A DNA stretch of 64,000 nucleotides, taken from NCBI GenBank assembly GCA_965613685.1, contig OZ277031.1, positions 806,001-870,000 on the forward strand, read 5' to 3'. The first letter of the stretch is position 1; every line of letters starts with the position of its first letter. Under the pieces are notes generated by a model that did not search any database, was not told where the DNA came from, and saw only the letters and a program-made list of their open reading frames with translations. The translations under genes were made by a program, and so were the position numbers. This document shows, one piece after another, positions 40,850 through 49,958 of this stretch. This DNA comes from Methylotenera oryzisoli_B (GTDB lineage Bacteria; Pseudomonadota; Gammaproteobacteria; Burkholderiales; Methylophilaceae).

Positions 40850-41221
40850 TTACTTAGCTTTTTTCGCCTCATCGGCGTAGTAGGAACGCACGCCGTTCAT
40901 ATCAAAATCACGCGCCCACTTAATGATTTCTGTAAACGCCGGCGCACCAATTTCACCCACCTGAGCGTGAATGCCTGCTTGCTCGCGTATCACCAAAATA
41001 CCTGGGATTTGATTCACTTGGAAATACTCACCGATTTCAGGATCGGCTTCAGTATTAACCATACCAAAAACGATGTCTGGATTGGCTGCAGCGGCCGCTT
41101 CAAAAGTTGGCGTAAATGCCAGACAAGGATCACACCAAGGTGCCCAAAAATCAACAATAACAAAATTGTTTTTTTCTATGGTCTCTTTGAAATTTGCTTT
41201 AGTTAATGCAACAACGGCCAT
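40850..41221 (-). CDS. Thioredoxin-family protein with a CDPC active site
   Basis: A 123-residue cytoplasmic thioredoxin fold. The active site reads FWAPWCDPCLAF (C30, C33), with aspartate where thioredoxins have glycine, and the cis-proline loop is NQIPGILV. The dipeptide between the cysteines sets redox potential, so this is expected to differ from Trx1. The tail (RSYYADEAKKAK) is longer than in E. coli thioredoxin. It is probably a specialised thiol-disulfide reductase. Single gene with AGGA ribosome binding site. Confidence 0.88.
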   Translation of the reverse strand: MAVVALTKANFKETIEKNNFVIVDFWAPWCDPCLAFTPTFEAAAAANPDIVFGMVNTEADPEIGEYFQVNQIPGILVIREQAGIHAQVGEIGAPAFTEIIKWARDFDMNGVRSYYADEAKKAK

Positions 41222-41338
41222 GACGAAATCCTAAATTTAATGGGTTAACTTGCTAATTTTATTTGCGAACGAGAGTTTATCAGACCTGGCGCCAATAGTT
41301 AAGCATAAGCCGTCAACACGATGACTGACTATAGAGCG

Positions 41339-41938
41339 CTACTCTATGCCTGCACCCCAGGTGTTGGCGTAAACCAATTCACTTAATGACCGACGAGATC
41401 GCGCGGCTTGTTCACGGGCCAAGGCTTCCACGCTCAGTTTAGACAAATCGCCTGGGTAACCAACACTGATCATGGCCATTAAACTAAATTGCTCGGGCAC
41501 CTGAAATGTTTTACGCGCCAAATCGACGTTAAACCCACCCAACTGATGGGCACTTAAGCCCATGCTAGTGGCTTGCAAACAAAGGTTTTCAGCCGCCGCA
41601 CCGCAATCGTACTGCGACCAACGGTTAGGTTGTTGGTTGTGATTAAACACACTGTTCGCACAAAGCAGCATTAAGACCGGGGCGTTTTTGACCCAGCCTT
41701 GGTTGCCTTCAGACAAACAATCAAAAGCCGATTGCCAGGCATCAATGTTGTTGGATTTCTGCCAAACAATAAAACGCCACGGTTGATCGCCAAAACAGGA
41801 CGGTGCCCAGCGGGCGGCTTCCAGCAAAGCCTTAATTTGCTCGGGAGTCAAATCTTGCTGCGCATCGTAAGCCCGACCACTCCAGCGCTTGGCTAGGGTC
41901 TCATTGATGGCTACTTGGGTGATCGCCGGTTTATCCAT
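41339..41938 (-). CDS. Nitroreductase-family FMN oxidoreductase
   Basis: A 199-residue protein of the nitroreductase fold, using FMN and NAD(P)H to reduce nitro or quinone compounds. Motifs: RWSGRAYDAQQDL, ARWAPSCFGDQPWRFIVW and GLSAHQLGGFN. The start at ATG 41938 (MDKPAITQ) is clear because the upstream frame overlaps the preceding gene. It follows the old-yellow-enzyme gene by 10 nt, so the two flavin reductases probably form an operon. Confidence 0.9.
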   Translation of the reverse strand: MDKPAITQVAINETLAKRWSGRAYDAQQDLTPEQIKALLEAARWAPSCFGDQPWRFIVWQKSNNIDAWQSAFDCLSEGNQGWVKNAPVLMLLCANSVFNHNQQPNRWSQYDCGAAAENLCLQATSMGLSAHQLGGFNVDLARKTFQVPEQFSLMAMISVGYPGDLSKLSVEALAREQAARSRRSLSELVYANTWGAGIE

Positions 41939-41948
41939 GATTCTAGGC

Positions 41949-43031
41949 TTAAGAAGCCGACAAAAATGGGTAATCGGTGTAACCCTTTTCAGTGCCGCCG
42001 TAAAAGCTTTTTGCATCCGCTTGATTAAGCGCTGCATCTTGCTTGAAGCGCTCAACTAAATCCGGGTTGGCAATAAACGGCACACCGTAGGCCACGGCGT
42101 CGGCATGGCCATTGGCGATGGCGGCATCACCCCGTGCCTTGTCATAAGACAAATTAGCCATGTAGGGGCTGGTGCAACGTTGACGTAAGTCGGCAAAATC
42201 AAATGGATCGGCTACCCCACCACCGTGTATACCCCCTTCCACCACATGCAGGTAAGCTAACTTAAACGGGTTAAGGGCGTCGGCTACGAAGTTAAACAGC
42301 GCTTGAGGATTGCTGTCTTTCATGTCATTAAAAGGATTCACCGGTGATAGACGCAATCCGACTCGATCTGCACCCGCCACAGCCACGACTGCGGCCGTCA
42401 CTTCTAATAACAAGCGACTGCGGTTTTCAAAACTACCGCCGTAGTTATCGGCGCGCTGATTGCTGCCATCACGCAGAAATTGGTCTAATAAATAACCATT
42501 GGCCGCATGAATCTCCACGCCGTCAAAGCCTGCGGCTAAAGCATTTTTGGTCGCTTGCACATATTCGTCAACAATGCCTGGCAATTCACTGGCTTGCAGT
42601 GCACGAGGCGTAACGTAATCAACCAAGCCTTGATAGGTGAAAGCCTTGCCGGCTGGTTTAATGGCAGAAGGCGCAACAGGCGTGGTGTTATCTGGCAACA
42701 AACTGGGGTGCGAGATGCGACCCACATGCCAAAGCTGCATGACCATCTTACCGCCCTTAGCATGCACGGCATCGCAAACCTTACGCCAAGCCACCACCTG
42801 CGCATCGGTATAAATACCCGGCAATGCAGGGTAGCCATGTGCCATTAATGCGATAGGCGTCGCCTCACTAATGATCAAACCGGCGCTGGCGCGTTGCTGG
42901 TAATAGGTAACGTTCATCGCTTGAGGCAAACCGCCATCGGCTGCCCTATTCCGGGTTAATGGTGCCATCACCATGCGATTTTTTAGCGCTATCGCACCTA
43001 GATTAACCGGGCTAAATAAATCCAATGCCAT
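41949..43031 (-). CDS. Old yellow enzyme family alkene reductase (NemA-like)
   Basis: A 360-residue FMN-dependent TIM-barrel enzyme that reduces activated C=C bonds, as in N-ethylmaleimide and 2-cyclohexenone. Motifs: MVMAPLTRNRA, MQLWHVGRISHPS, GFDGVEIHAANGYLLDQFLR, GGSFENRSR and the FMN phosphate site near FIANPDLVERF. This is the classical GTN reductase/NemA branch. Probably reads into the nitroreductase gene; together they suggest an electrophile or xenobiotic defence unit. Confidence 0.92.
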   Translation of the reverse strand: MALDLFSPVNLGAIALKNRMVMAPLTRNRAADGGLPQAMNVTYYQQRASAGLIISEATPIALMAHGYPALPGIYTDAQVVAWRKVCDAVHAKGGKMVMQLWHVGRISHPSLLPDNTTPVAPSAIKPAGKAFTYQGLVDYVTPRALQASELPGIVDEYVQATKNALAAGFDGVEIHAANGYLLDQFLRDGSNQRADNYGGSFENRSRLLLEVTAAVVAVAGADRVGLRLSPVNPFNDMKDSNPQALFNFVADALNPFKLAYLHVVEGGIHGGGVADPFDFADLRQRCTSPYMANLSYDKARGDAAIANGHADAVAYGVPFIANPDLVERFKQDAALNQADAKSFYGGTEKGYTDYPFLSAS

Positions 43032-43078
43032 GTGTTTCCTTAATGAATAATGAGTTAAAGGCCTAAGACCTCGATGTG

Positions 43079-43453
43079 TTAACGCAAGGAGACGATGGCT
43101 TCAATTTCCACCAACACGTCACGTGGCAATTTAGCCACCTGCACGGTTGAGCGAGCTGGCGTGTGACCCGCAAAGGCCTCGCCGTAGATGGTATTCATGG
43201 CAACGAAATCGTCTAAATTTTTTAAAAATACGGTGGTTTTCACTACTTTAGACAGGTCGGCACCCGCCGCTTCAATGACGGCTTTTAAATTCCCCAGCAC
43301 TTGCTGAGTCTGCGCGACGATGTCGCCATCGTTCAAGCTGCCATCCGGCCTAAGGGCAATTTGCCCAGAAGTGAATAATAAATCACCGACCACCATGGCT
43401 TGTGAGTATGGGCCTATTGCGGCCGGTGCGTTAGGAGTTTGAATAACGTGCAT
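43079..43453 (-). CDS. ridA: RidA family enamine/imine deaminase
   Basis: A 124-residue trimeric enzyme that hydrolyses reactive 2-aminoacrylate made by PLP enzymes such as serine/threonine dehydratase. Family marks: PNAPAAIGPYSQAM, LFTSGQIALRPDG, NLKAVIEAAGADLSKVVKTT and the catalytic arginine in PARSTVQVAKLP. It follows alr, itself a PLP enzyme whose activity 2-aminoacrylate can damage, so the pairing makes sense. Confidence 0.95.
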   Translation of the reverse strand: MHVIQTPNAPAAIGPYSQAMVVGDLLFTSGQIALRPDGSLNDGDIVAQTQQVLGNLKAVIEAAGADLSKVVKTTVFLKNLDDFVAMNTIYGEAFAGHTPARSTVQVAKLPRDVLVEIEAIVSLR

Positions 43454-43476
43454 AGCTAACCTTAGAGTAAAAGAAA

Positions 43477-44583
43477 TTAAATATTGGCTGGATCAAAATA
43501 ATCAAAATGGGCACGCTTAACGTTGCAAAAAAGCTCATACGCTATGGTACCGGCGCTTTGCGCCACCAAGTTGGCCGACACCTGCTTACCCCATAACTCA
43601 ACATGGCTATGGATGCCGGCTGATGGAATAGCACTTAAATCAACATAAAGCATGTCCATGGAAACGCGTCCTAACAATTGCGTCATATGACCGTCCACGG
43701 CTATTGGGGTTCCGGTCTTAGCTGATCTTGGGTAGCCATCCGCGTAACCGCAGGCCACCACACCCACGCGCATGGCGCGCTCAGCCTGGAATAAGCTGCC
43801 GTAGCCGATGGCATCGCCTTTTTCCAGATGCCGCAGTGCAATAATGCGTGAGCTAAACTGCATGACAGGTTCTAAAACAGGGGCTTGGCTAGAAGCGATG
43901 ATGGGATGGGCGCCATACAACATGATGCCCGGCCTAGACCAATGCTCATGGTTATGGAGGATGGGCTGTAATTGAGGCCAAGCCAACAAGGCGGCAGAAT
44001 TCGCTAAACTGCTAGCATGGCATGACGCCAAATCAGCCAAGGTGCTCTGAAAAAGCGCGGCTTGTTGCTTGCTGTGATCAGAATCCAGATTGTCGGCATT
44101 GGCTAAGTGCGTCATCGGCACTATGCTAGCCACATTTTTATGCCCGCTTAGTTGCTGGTAAGCGAGTTGGTAATCCTTAGGCGACAAGCCTAAACGGTGC
44201 ATGCCGCTGTCCATTTTTAGCCAAACTTGCAGCGCACAAGTCAAGCTAGCGGCCAACAATGCATCCACTTGCCATTGCGCATGCAAGACTAGCCACAAGT
44301 CTTGCTCGGCTATGCACTTCAACTCGGCTTCAGCAAAAAATCCTTCTAATAACAATATGGGCTGCTTCACTCCTGCATCCCGAAGCTGCATGGCCTCTTC
44401 TAAACTAGACACGGCAAAGCCGTCAGCTTCTTGGCTTAATGCACGCGCACAATGCACGGCACCGTGACCGTAGGCATTGGCTTTAATCACTGCCATGGTT
44501 TTACCAGGCCACAGTGCTTTTGCCGTACGGTAATTGTGTCTAAAAGCATCTAAGCGTATTTGGACTGTGGTGGGACGCGTCAT
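43477..44583 (-). CDS. alr: Alanine racemase
   Basis: PLP enzyme that makes D-alanine for peptidoglycan. The 368 residues show the PLP lysine in MAVIKANAYGHGA, the catalytic tyrosine in VACGYADGYPR, and GRVSMDMLYVDL. In many betaproteobacteria alr sits between dnaB and radA, but here that place is empty and alr lies with ridA more than 30 kb away. Probably co-transcribed with ridA (23-nt gap). Confidence 0.97.
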   Translation of the reverse strand: MTRPTTVQIRLDAFRHNYRTAKALWPGKTMAVIKANAYGHGAVHCARALSQEADGFAVSSLEEAMQLRDAGVKQPILLLEGFFAEAELKCIAEQDLWLVLHAQWQVDALLAASLTCALQVWLKMDSGMHRLGLSPKDYQLAYQQLSGHKNVASIVPMTHLANADNLDSDHSKQQAALFQSTLADLASCHASSLANSAALLAWPQLQPILHNHEHWSRPGIMLYGAHPIIASSQAPVLEPVMQFSSRIIALRHLEKGDAIGYGSLFQAERAMRVGVVACGYADGYPRSAKTGTPIAVDGHMTQLLGRVSMDMLYVDLSAIPSAGIHSHVELWGKQVSANLVAQSAGTIAYELFCNVKRAHFDYFDPANI

Positions 44584-44740
44584 GTTTGAGGAGTTGGCAG
44601 CCAGGCTAGTTAAGGTGAGTTAGCTTGTTATTGTAGCGACTTCCGCCCCATAACCCAAGCAGCAAAAGCGATCCCTTTTACCTAGCTGCCGCGCATAAAA
44701 AATGGCTTACAGTAAGTTGACTGCAAGCCATGATTTAAAT

Positions 44741-44817
44741 TGGTCGGGACAGCAAGATTCGAACTTGCGACCCCTAGTCCCCCAGACTAGTACGCTACCA
44801 GGCTGCGCTATGCCCCG
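44741..44817 (-). tRNA. tRNA-Pro (anticodon GGG)
   Basis: A 77-nt tRNA with encoded CCA. Acceptor CGGGGCA/TGTCCCG with one G-U pair; anticodon arm CTAGT-CTGGGGG-ACTAG with anticodon GGG, reading CCC and CCU; T-arm GCAAG-TTCGAAT-CTTGC. Located downstream of the merR-like gene, the usual place in betaproteobacteria. Confidence 0.97.
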
Positions 44818-44850
44818 AACCGATGTTATGGCAAGCCACAACAGGGCGCC

Positions 44851-44879
44851 ATTATAACGCAAAAGCCGAAGCGCATTAA
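44851..44879 (-). promoter_or_regulatory. Promoter of tRNA-Pro
   Basis: On the minus strand TTAATG (44879-44874), a 17-nt spacer and a perfect TATAAT (44856-44851). The start would be near 44844, about 27 nt before the mature tRNA. Confidence 0.6.
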
Positions 44880-44898
44880 AACAGCAAGGGAAATAAGC

Positions 44899-45318
44899 TT
44901 AATTTAATTGGGTACGCAACAACTGGATAATGGCTTGCAGCTCTGACTTCGCATGCGCAAAATTATAGCTTGCGATACTGTCATCGGCGCTGGCTACCAA
45001 CTCTAACTGAGCCCCAACTTGATTTACTTGAGATTTACTGTTGTCTGTTTCAGCACCCTCTAAGCGATTTCGCGCACCGCTAATGGTGAAGCCTTGCTCG
45101 TACAACAACTCGCGTATGCGGCGAATTAACAATACTTCATGGTGCTGATAATAGCGGCGATTACCGCGACGTTTGACCGGTTTAAGTTGAGTAAACTCCT
45201 GCTCCCAATAACGCAGTACGTGCGGCTTAACACCACAAAGCTCACTGACTTCACCGATGGTAAAGTAGCGCTTGGCGGGGATAGGCGGCAACTGCAATTT
45301 TGGCACTGGCTCACTCAT
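44899..45318 (-). CDS. MerR-family transcriptional regulator
   Basis: A 139-residue regulator. The amino-terminal winged helix is KRYFTIGEVSELCGVKPHVL, with RYWEQEFTQLKPVKRRGNRR and YYQHHEVLLIRRIRELLYEQ, then a short coiled-coil. There are no cysteine metal ligands in the carboxy-terminal part, so it is not a CueR/MerR metal sensor. This gene is conserved downstream of ihfA in many beta- and gammaproteobacteria; its targets are not known. The start is ATG 45318. Confidence 0.9.
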   Translation of the reverse strand: MSEPVPKLQLPPIPAKRYFTIGEVSELCGVKPHVLRYWEQEFTQLKPVKRRGNRRYYQHHEVLLIRRIRELLYEQGFTISGARNRLEGAETDNSKSQVNQVGAQLELVASADDSIASYNFAHAKSELQAIIQLLRTQLN

Positions 45319-45386
45319 GCTGCATCTTCTCACTTAACAGGTAAATGGATAATCCATTAATCCAGCCTCAATCTAGAGGCCGGTTT

Positions 45387-45680
45387 TTAATTCTGGTAGT
45401 TGGCCTCAACCTTGGCTTTTAGTTTTTGGCTGGCGTGGAAGGTCACCACGCGGCGTGCAGAAATAGGAATCTCTTCGCCTGTTTTTGGATTGCGCCCGGG
45501 GCGCTCTGATTTTTTACGCAGTTCAAAATTACCAAAACCGGATAATTTAACGCTGTCGCCCGCTTCTAAAGCGATGCGCACTTCTTCAAAAAAGGCCTCA
45601 ACCATGTCTTTTGCTTCACGCTTATTCAAACCAACTTGCTCGTAAAGCAAATCCGCAAGTTCAGCTTTTGTTAAGGTCAT
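45387..45680 (-). CDS. ihfA: Integration host factor, alpha subunit
   Basis: A 97-residue DNA-bending protein: MTLTKAELADLLYEQVGLNK, SGFGNFELRKKSERPGRNPK and RRVVTFHASQKLK. Placement right after pheT is the standard ihfA location, where it shares the pheST transcript. It works as a heterodimer with IhfB, which is not in this window. Confidence 0.97.
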   Translation of the reverse strand: MTLTKAELADLLYEQVGLNKREAKDMVEAFFEEVRIALEAGDSVKLSGFGNFELRKKSERPGRNPKTGEEIPISARRVVTFHASQKLKAKVEANYQN

Positions 45681-45782
45681 ACCCTACTCCCATTCATTGC
45701 AAGCCTTTTTTAGGCTTAATTTCTAATTTGTATCGCAGTTAAACTATAAAAAACAGCCCACCATGGCGAGCTAATTAATGTG

Positions 45783-48161
45783 CTAATTTCTCAGTGTTGC
45801 ATTGCACTCATCTTGCAATAATTGTAGCAGATTTGCCATGACGGTATCGGCATCGCTATCCGTTAATGTTTTTTGAGTATCGTGCATAAGTACTGATAAC
45901 GCAAGGCTTTTTTTGTTTTCAGCCACACCTTGGCCTTGGTAAATATCGAATAAGGCCACGTCCATTAGCATGGGAATGGCCGCTTTTTTAATGGCAGCCA
46001 TCATGACGCTAACAGGCATGCTTGCATCCACCACTACTGCCAAATCGCGTCGCACCGGCAACAATTTAGAGACATCTTGATAGGCCGGAATGCGGCGATT
46101 CAATATGGCATCCACGTCTAACTCAAACAAAAAAGTGCTTTTAGTTAAATTGTAATGCTGCTGCCATTTTGGATGCAGCTTACCTAACCAACCTATCGGT
46201 TTGCCATCCTGCAGGATGCGGGCAGTTTGACCTGGGTGCAAGGCGCTGTGCTCGGCTTTTTCATAACTAAGCGGCAATAAAGCCGAGGCATCGCTAAGCA
46301 AGGCATCAACGTGGGCTTTAATTTCAAAGAAATCCACATCGTCTGCTGCTGCAGCCCATTGCTCAGGTTTTGCACTGCCGTAGGCTAAGCCCGCAATGCG
46401 CGTTGTTTCAGTAAATGATGTTTGCTGCGCAGTCGCATAATGGTAGCTTGCGCCTAATTCAAACAACATGGCTCGGTCATGTTTGCGATTTAGGTTATAA
46501 ACCAAGCTATCCAATAAGCCGCCCCATAAACTGCTGCGCATCACGCTTAGGTTGCTAGCAATCGGGTTTTTAAGTTTTATTGGCTTAGGGTTGGCCAGCA
46601 AGTCGCTCTCCCAAGCTTCATCGACGAAGCTGTAATTCACCAATTCTTGGTAACCGGCGGCAACCATGCGATCGCGCAATACGGCTTGATGGGCGCGCGC
46701 TTCTGGCGCTTCTAGCATGCTTAATGTTGCAACCGGTGCTTGCGTTGGAATGTGATCGTAGCCATGCAGGCGAGCAACTTCTTCAATCAGATCTTCTTCT
46801 ATACTGATATCAAAACGGTAGCTAGGCGGCACCACAGTGAACACGCTTTGCTCTAAGGTGTAAGTAAAGCCTAATTGCGTTAACAACTGGGCGACTTTTT
46901 CCTCAGCAAAGGGAATGCCTAACACTGAAACCAAACGACTTAAGCGCAGTTTAACCGGCAGCCTGTTTGGCAGCACACCTAGACACTCGGTCACCTCGCC
47001 GGCTTTACCGCCGCACAACTGTTTAATCAATTGCGTGGCGTATTCCAAGGCCAGACGCGTGTTGGCGAAATCCACGCCACGCTCAAAGCGATAGGATGAA
47101 TCGGTACTTAAACCCAACCTACGTGCCTTACCGGCAATCACCGTTGGCGTAAAATAGGCGCTCTCTAGAAACACAGCGGTACTGGCCTCGTCGACTGAGG
47201 TTGATTGACCGCCCATAATGCCGGCTAAGGCAATCGGACCGCTGCCATCGGCTATCACTAGGTCATCGCTTTTTAGGCTAACTTCTTGCTCATTTAATAA
47301 ACGTAAGCTTTCGTTTTTTTGCGCAAAACGCACGGTGATGTCGCCACTTAACTTAGCAGAATCAAATGCATGCATGGGTTGCCCTAACGCTAGCAACACA
47401 TAGTTAGTCACGTCAACCAGCACATTAATACTGCGCAAACCACTGCGCTCTAGTCGTTTTACCAACCATGCCGGCGTGCTCACCTTGGCATTCACACCCG
47501 TTATTAGGCGACCGCAATAGCGTGGGCAAGCTTGCTGCTCTGCCACCACTGCATTTAAGCGATCTGCCGTGTCGTTGGGCACCGATTTAATTTCTTCTAA
47601 GCAAGTGGCGGCGCCAGTAATGGCGGCAACATCACGCGCGATACCAGTCAAGCTCAAGCAATCGCTGCGGTTAGGTGTCAACTTAAGTGTAAGTAAGTGA
47701 TCGTCTAGATCTAAATATTGACGTATATCCTGGCCTACGGGCGCTAGGCTATCTAGCTCCAATAAACCAGTGGCCTCAGCCGTCAAACCAAGCTCCTTGG
47801 ATGAACACATCATGCCAAATGATTCAACACCACGCACTTTGGCTTGCTTGATGTCAATGCCAGGCAATTGCGCACCCACCAAAGCACAGGGTGCAACTAG
47901 GCCGGCTCGTGCGTTGGCTGCACCGCACACTATTTGTATGGGTTGCGCCAAACCTACATCCACCGAACAAACTTGCAAGCGGTCGGCATCCGGGTGTTTT
48001 TCCACACTAACTATCTTGGCCACCACGACCTTAGTGAAAGGCGCAGCGACAGGCTGCATATCCTCCACCTCTAGCCCGGCCATGGTTAAAGCATGACTGA
48101 GTGCCTGACTGTCCAAATCCGTACCGACCAGACTGCGTAACCAATTTTCTGAAAACTGCAT
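45783..48161 (-). CDS. pheT: Phenylalanyl-tRNA synthetase, beta chain
   Basis: A 792-residue subunit with the tRNA-binding EMAP-like domain (MAGLEVEDMQPVAAPFTKVV), B3/B4 editing region (ITGAATC through LKLTPNRSDCLSLTG), B5 domain (LLTQLGFTYTLEQSVFTVVP), the inactive catalytic-like core, and a carboxy-terminal FDX anticodon-binding domain (PAYQDVSKLLPVRRDLAVVV). Full length for the family. Follows pheS by 45 nt. Confidence 0.98.
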   Translation of the reverse strand: MQFSENWLRSLVGTDLDSQALSHALTMAGLEVEDMQPVAAPFTKVVVAKIVSVEKHPDADRLQVCSVDVGLAQPIQIVCGAANARAGLVAPCALVGAQLPGIDIKQAKVRGVESFGMMCSSKELGLTAEATGLLELDSLAPVGQDIRQYLDLDDHLLTLKLTPNRSDCLSLTGIARDVAAITGAATCLEEIKSVPNDTADRLNAVVAEQQACPRYCGRLITGVNAKVSTPAWLVKRLERSGLRSINVLVDVTNYVLLALGQPMHAFDSAKLSGDITVRFAQKNESLRLLNEQEVSLKSDDLVIADGSGPIALAGIMGGQSTSVDEASTAVFLESAYFTPTVIAGKARRLGLSTDSSYRFERGVDFANTRLALEYATQLIKQLCGGKAGEVTECLGVLPNRLPVKLRLSRLVSVLGIPFAEEKVAQLLTQLGFTYTLEQSVFTVVPPSYRFDISIEEDLIEEVARLHGYDHIPTQAPVATLSMLEAPEARAHQAVLRDRMVAAGYQELVNYSFVDEAWESDLLANPKPIKLKNPIASNLSVMRSSLWGGLLDSLVYNLNRKHDRAMLFELGASYHYATAQQTSFTETTRIAGLAYGSAKPEQWAAAADDVDFFEIKAHVDALLSDASALLPLSYEKAEHSALHPGQTARILQDGKPIGWLGKLHPKWQQHYNLTKSTFLFELDVDAILNRRIPAYQDVSKLLPVRRDLAVVVDASMPVSVMMAAIKKAAIPMLMDVALFDIYQGQGVAENKKSLALSVLMHDTQKTLTDSDADTVMANLLQLLQDECNATLRN

Positions 48162-48206
48162 AATGCTTTTTAACCTTAACTGAGTGGGGGTAAACGCTAG
48201 CTAGCC

Positions 48207-49205
48207 TTACTTAAACTGGCTTAAAAAACGCAAATCATTATTAAAGAAATGGCGTAAATCGTTCACGCCATAACGCAACATGGTTAAGCGCTCTACGCCT
48301 AGACCAAATGCAAAACCGCGGTATTTTTCGCTGTCTATGTTGACGTGTTTAAACACTTCCGGATGCACCATGCCGCAACCGCCTATCTCTAACCAACCGC
48401 CATTCCAGCTCATGTCCATTTCTGCTGAGGGCTCAGTAAACGGGAAAAAAGACGGGCGAAAGCGTACGGTCAAGTCGTCACGCTCAAAGAATTTTTGCAA
48501 GAAATCCTGCACCACGCCTTTTAAATTAGCAAAGCTGATGTCTTCGTCTACCCACAAGCCTTCTACCTGATGAAACATAGGTGAATGGGTGGCGTCCGAA
48601 TCAACACGGTAGACGCGACCAGGTGCAATGATTTTTAGTGGTGGGGTTTTATGCGTCTTAAGTGCATTTTCCATGTAGCGAATTTGCACGGGTGATGTGT
48701 GCGTACGCAACACGTTTGCATCGTCGATATAAAAGGTGTCGTGCATGGCACGGGCTGGATGATCTTCGGGGATGTTAAGCGCCGTAAAGTTATAAAAATC
48801 CGTTTCGATTTCTGGCCCGGTCGCCACTTCAAAACCAATCGAATGAAACAATTGCTCTATGCGTTGCAGGGTAAGCGTTACTGGATGCAAGCCACCTGTT
48901 GATTGCGCCCGCGCTGGGAGACTCACGTCTATGGATTCTTGGGCTAATTGTTTGGCTTGCTCAGCGTTAAGCAAAGCTTCACGACGTGATGTCAGCGCTG
49001 CTTCCACGGCCTGCTTGACCACATTGATGGCCGCACCAGCCGCGGGTCGTTCTTCGTTACTCAGTTTACCCAAACCCTTTAAGGCGTCGGTCAGCAAACC
49101 GATTTTACCTAAGTATTTGGCCTTAGCAATTTCCAGCTCGTTCATGTTGGCGCTGGCAGCAAAATCCGATTGCGCTTGGGGAATTAAATGGCTTAAATCT
49201 GTCAT
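48207..49205 (-). CDS. pheS: Phenylalanyl-tRNA synthetase, alpha chain
   Basis: Catalytic class II subunit. The start at ATG 49205 (MTDLSHLIPQAQSDF) gives 332 residues; a longer frame upstream runs into the leader. Motifs: coiled-coil amino terminus (KAKYLGKIGLLTDALKGLGK), motif 1/2 regions ARAMHDTFYI, HTSPVQIRYM and GRVYRVDSDATHSPMFHQVE, and motif 3 GFAFGLGVERLTML. A terminator-like hairpin lies between rplT and this gene, suggesting attenuation. Confidence 0.98.
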   Translation of the reverse strand: MTDLSHLIPQAQSDFAASANMNELEIAKAKYLGKIGLLTDALKGLGKLSNEERPAAGAAINVVKQAVEAALTSRREALLNAEQAKQLAQESIDVSLPARAQSTGGLHPVTLTLQRIEQLFHSIGFEVATGPEIETDFYNFTALNIPEDHPARAMHDTFYIDDANVLRTHTSPVQIRYMENALKTHKTPPLKIIAPGRVYRVDSDATHSPMFHQVEGLWVDEDISFANLKGVVQDFLQKFFERDDLTVRFRPSFFPFTEPSAEMDMSWNGGWLEIGGCGMVHPEVFKHVNIDSEKYRGFAFGLGVERLTMLRYGVNDLRHFFNNDLRFLSQFK

Positions 49206-49264
49206 GTAAATGGGGATCTTCAATAAACTGGTTTTTTTATTTAAGTGCATAATTTTACAGCAAA

Positions 49265-49288
49265 AAAAAGAGGCCTAAGCCTCTTTTT
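49265..49288 (-). terminator. Terminator/attenuator between rplT and pheS
   Basis: AAAAAGAGGC-CTAA-GCCTCTTTTT with extra As and Ts: a 10-bp stem and good U-tract on the minus strand. A second hairpin, ACTTATTT-TTT-AAATAAGT (49291-49309), lies just ahead of it. Located 59 nt upstream of pheS, so it ends most ribosomal transcripts or attenuates pheST. Confidence 0.85.
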
Positions 49289-49316
49289 CTACTTATTTTT
49301 TAAATAAGTTTGCTAA

Positions 49317-49676
49317 CTAAACAGCCAAGGCTTTTTTAGCCATTTCAACAAACTGAGCAAATGCCGTTTTGTCGAATACTGCTAAGTCAGCCAACACTTT
49401 ACGATCCACTTCCACTGCGGCTTTTTTCAAGCCATTCATGAAGCGACTGTAAGTTAAACCACACTCACGTGCACCGGCATTAATACGGGCAATCCACAAG
49501 GTGCGGAATTGACGTTTTTTCTGTCTACGGTCACGGTATGCGTATTGACCGGCTTTCATTACCGCTTGCTTGGCAACGCGGTAAACGTTTTTACGACGAC
49601 CGCGATAACCTTTAGCGGCTTTTAATACTTTCTTGTGTCTTGCGCGAGCGATGACACCACGTTTTACTCTAGGCAT
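49317..49676 (-). CDS. rplT: 50S ribosomal protein L20
   Basis: A 119-residue basic protein: MPRVKRGVIARARHKKVLKA, AKGYRGRRKNVYRVAKQAVM and RDRRQKKRQFRTLWIARINA. Needed early in large-subunit assembly, and in E. coli it represses translation of its own operon. It follows rpmI by 10 nt. Confidence 0.98.
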   Translation of the reverse strand: MPRVKRGVIARARHKKVLKAAKGYRGRRKNVYRVAKQAVMKAGQYAYRDRRQKKRQFRTLWIARINAGARECGLTYSRFMNGLKKAAVEVDRKVLADLAVFDKTAFAQFVEMAKKALAV

Positions 49677-49686
49677 ATCGGTCTCC

Positions 49687-49884
49687 TTATCGTGTAGGCA
49701 TCATTGCGCGAACGCGTTTGACGTCTGTTGCTGAGATGATCGCCGTGCCGCGTAGTTTACGCTTTTGCTTGGTGGTCTTTTTGGTTAGGATATGGCGTAA
49801 GTGAGAGTGGGTACGTTTCACTTTACCATTACCCAAGAATTTGAAGCGCTTTTTAGCGCCACTCTTGGTTTTCATTTTTGGCAT
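49687..49884 (-). CDS. rpmI: 50S ribosomal protein L35
   Basis: A 65-residue protein starting MPKMKTKSGAKKRFKFLGNG and continuing HSHLRHILTKKTTKQKRKLR, the L35 signature. Lies between infC and rplT in the standard order, with a strong GGAG ribosome binding site. Confidence 0.98.
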   Translation of the reverse strand: MPKMKTKSGAKKRFKFLGNGKVKRTHSHLRHILTKKTTKQKRKLRGTAIISATDVKRVRAMMPTR

Positions 49885-49958
49885 TTTGTTCTCCTTGAAC
49901 TTAAGTTATGAGTGCTTAGGCATGCCGTTAAGCCGTATCACTCGGGATCCTACTAAAA

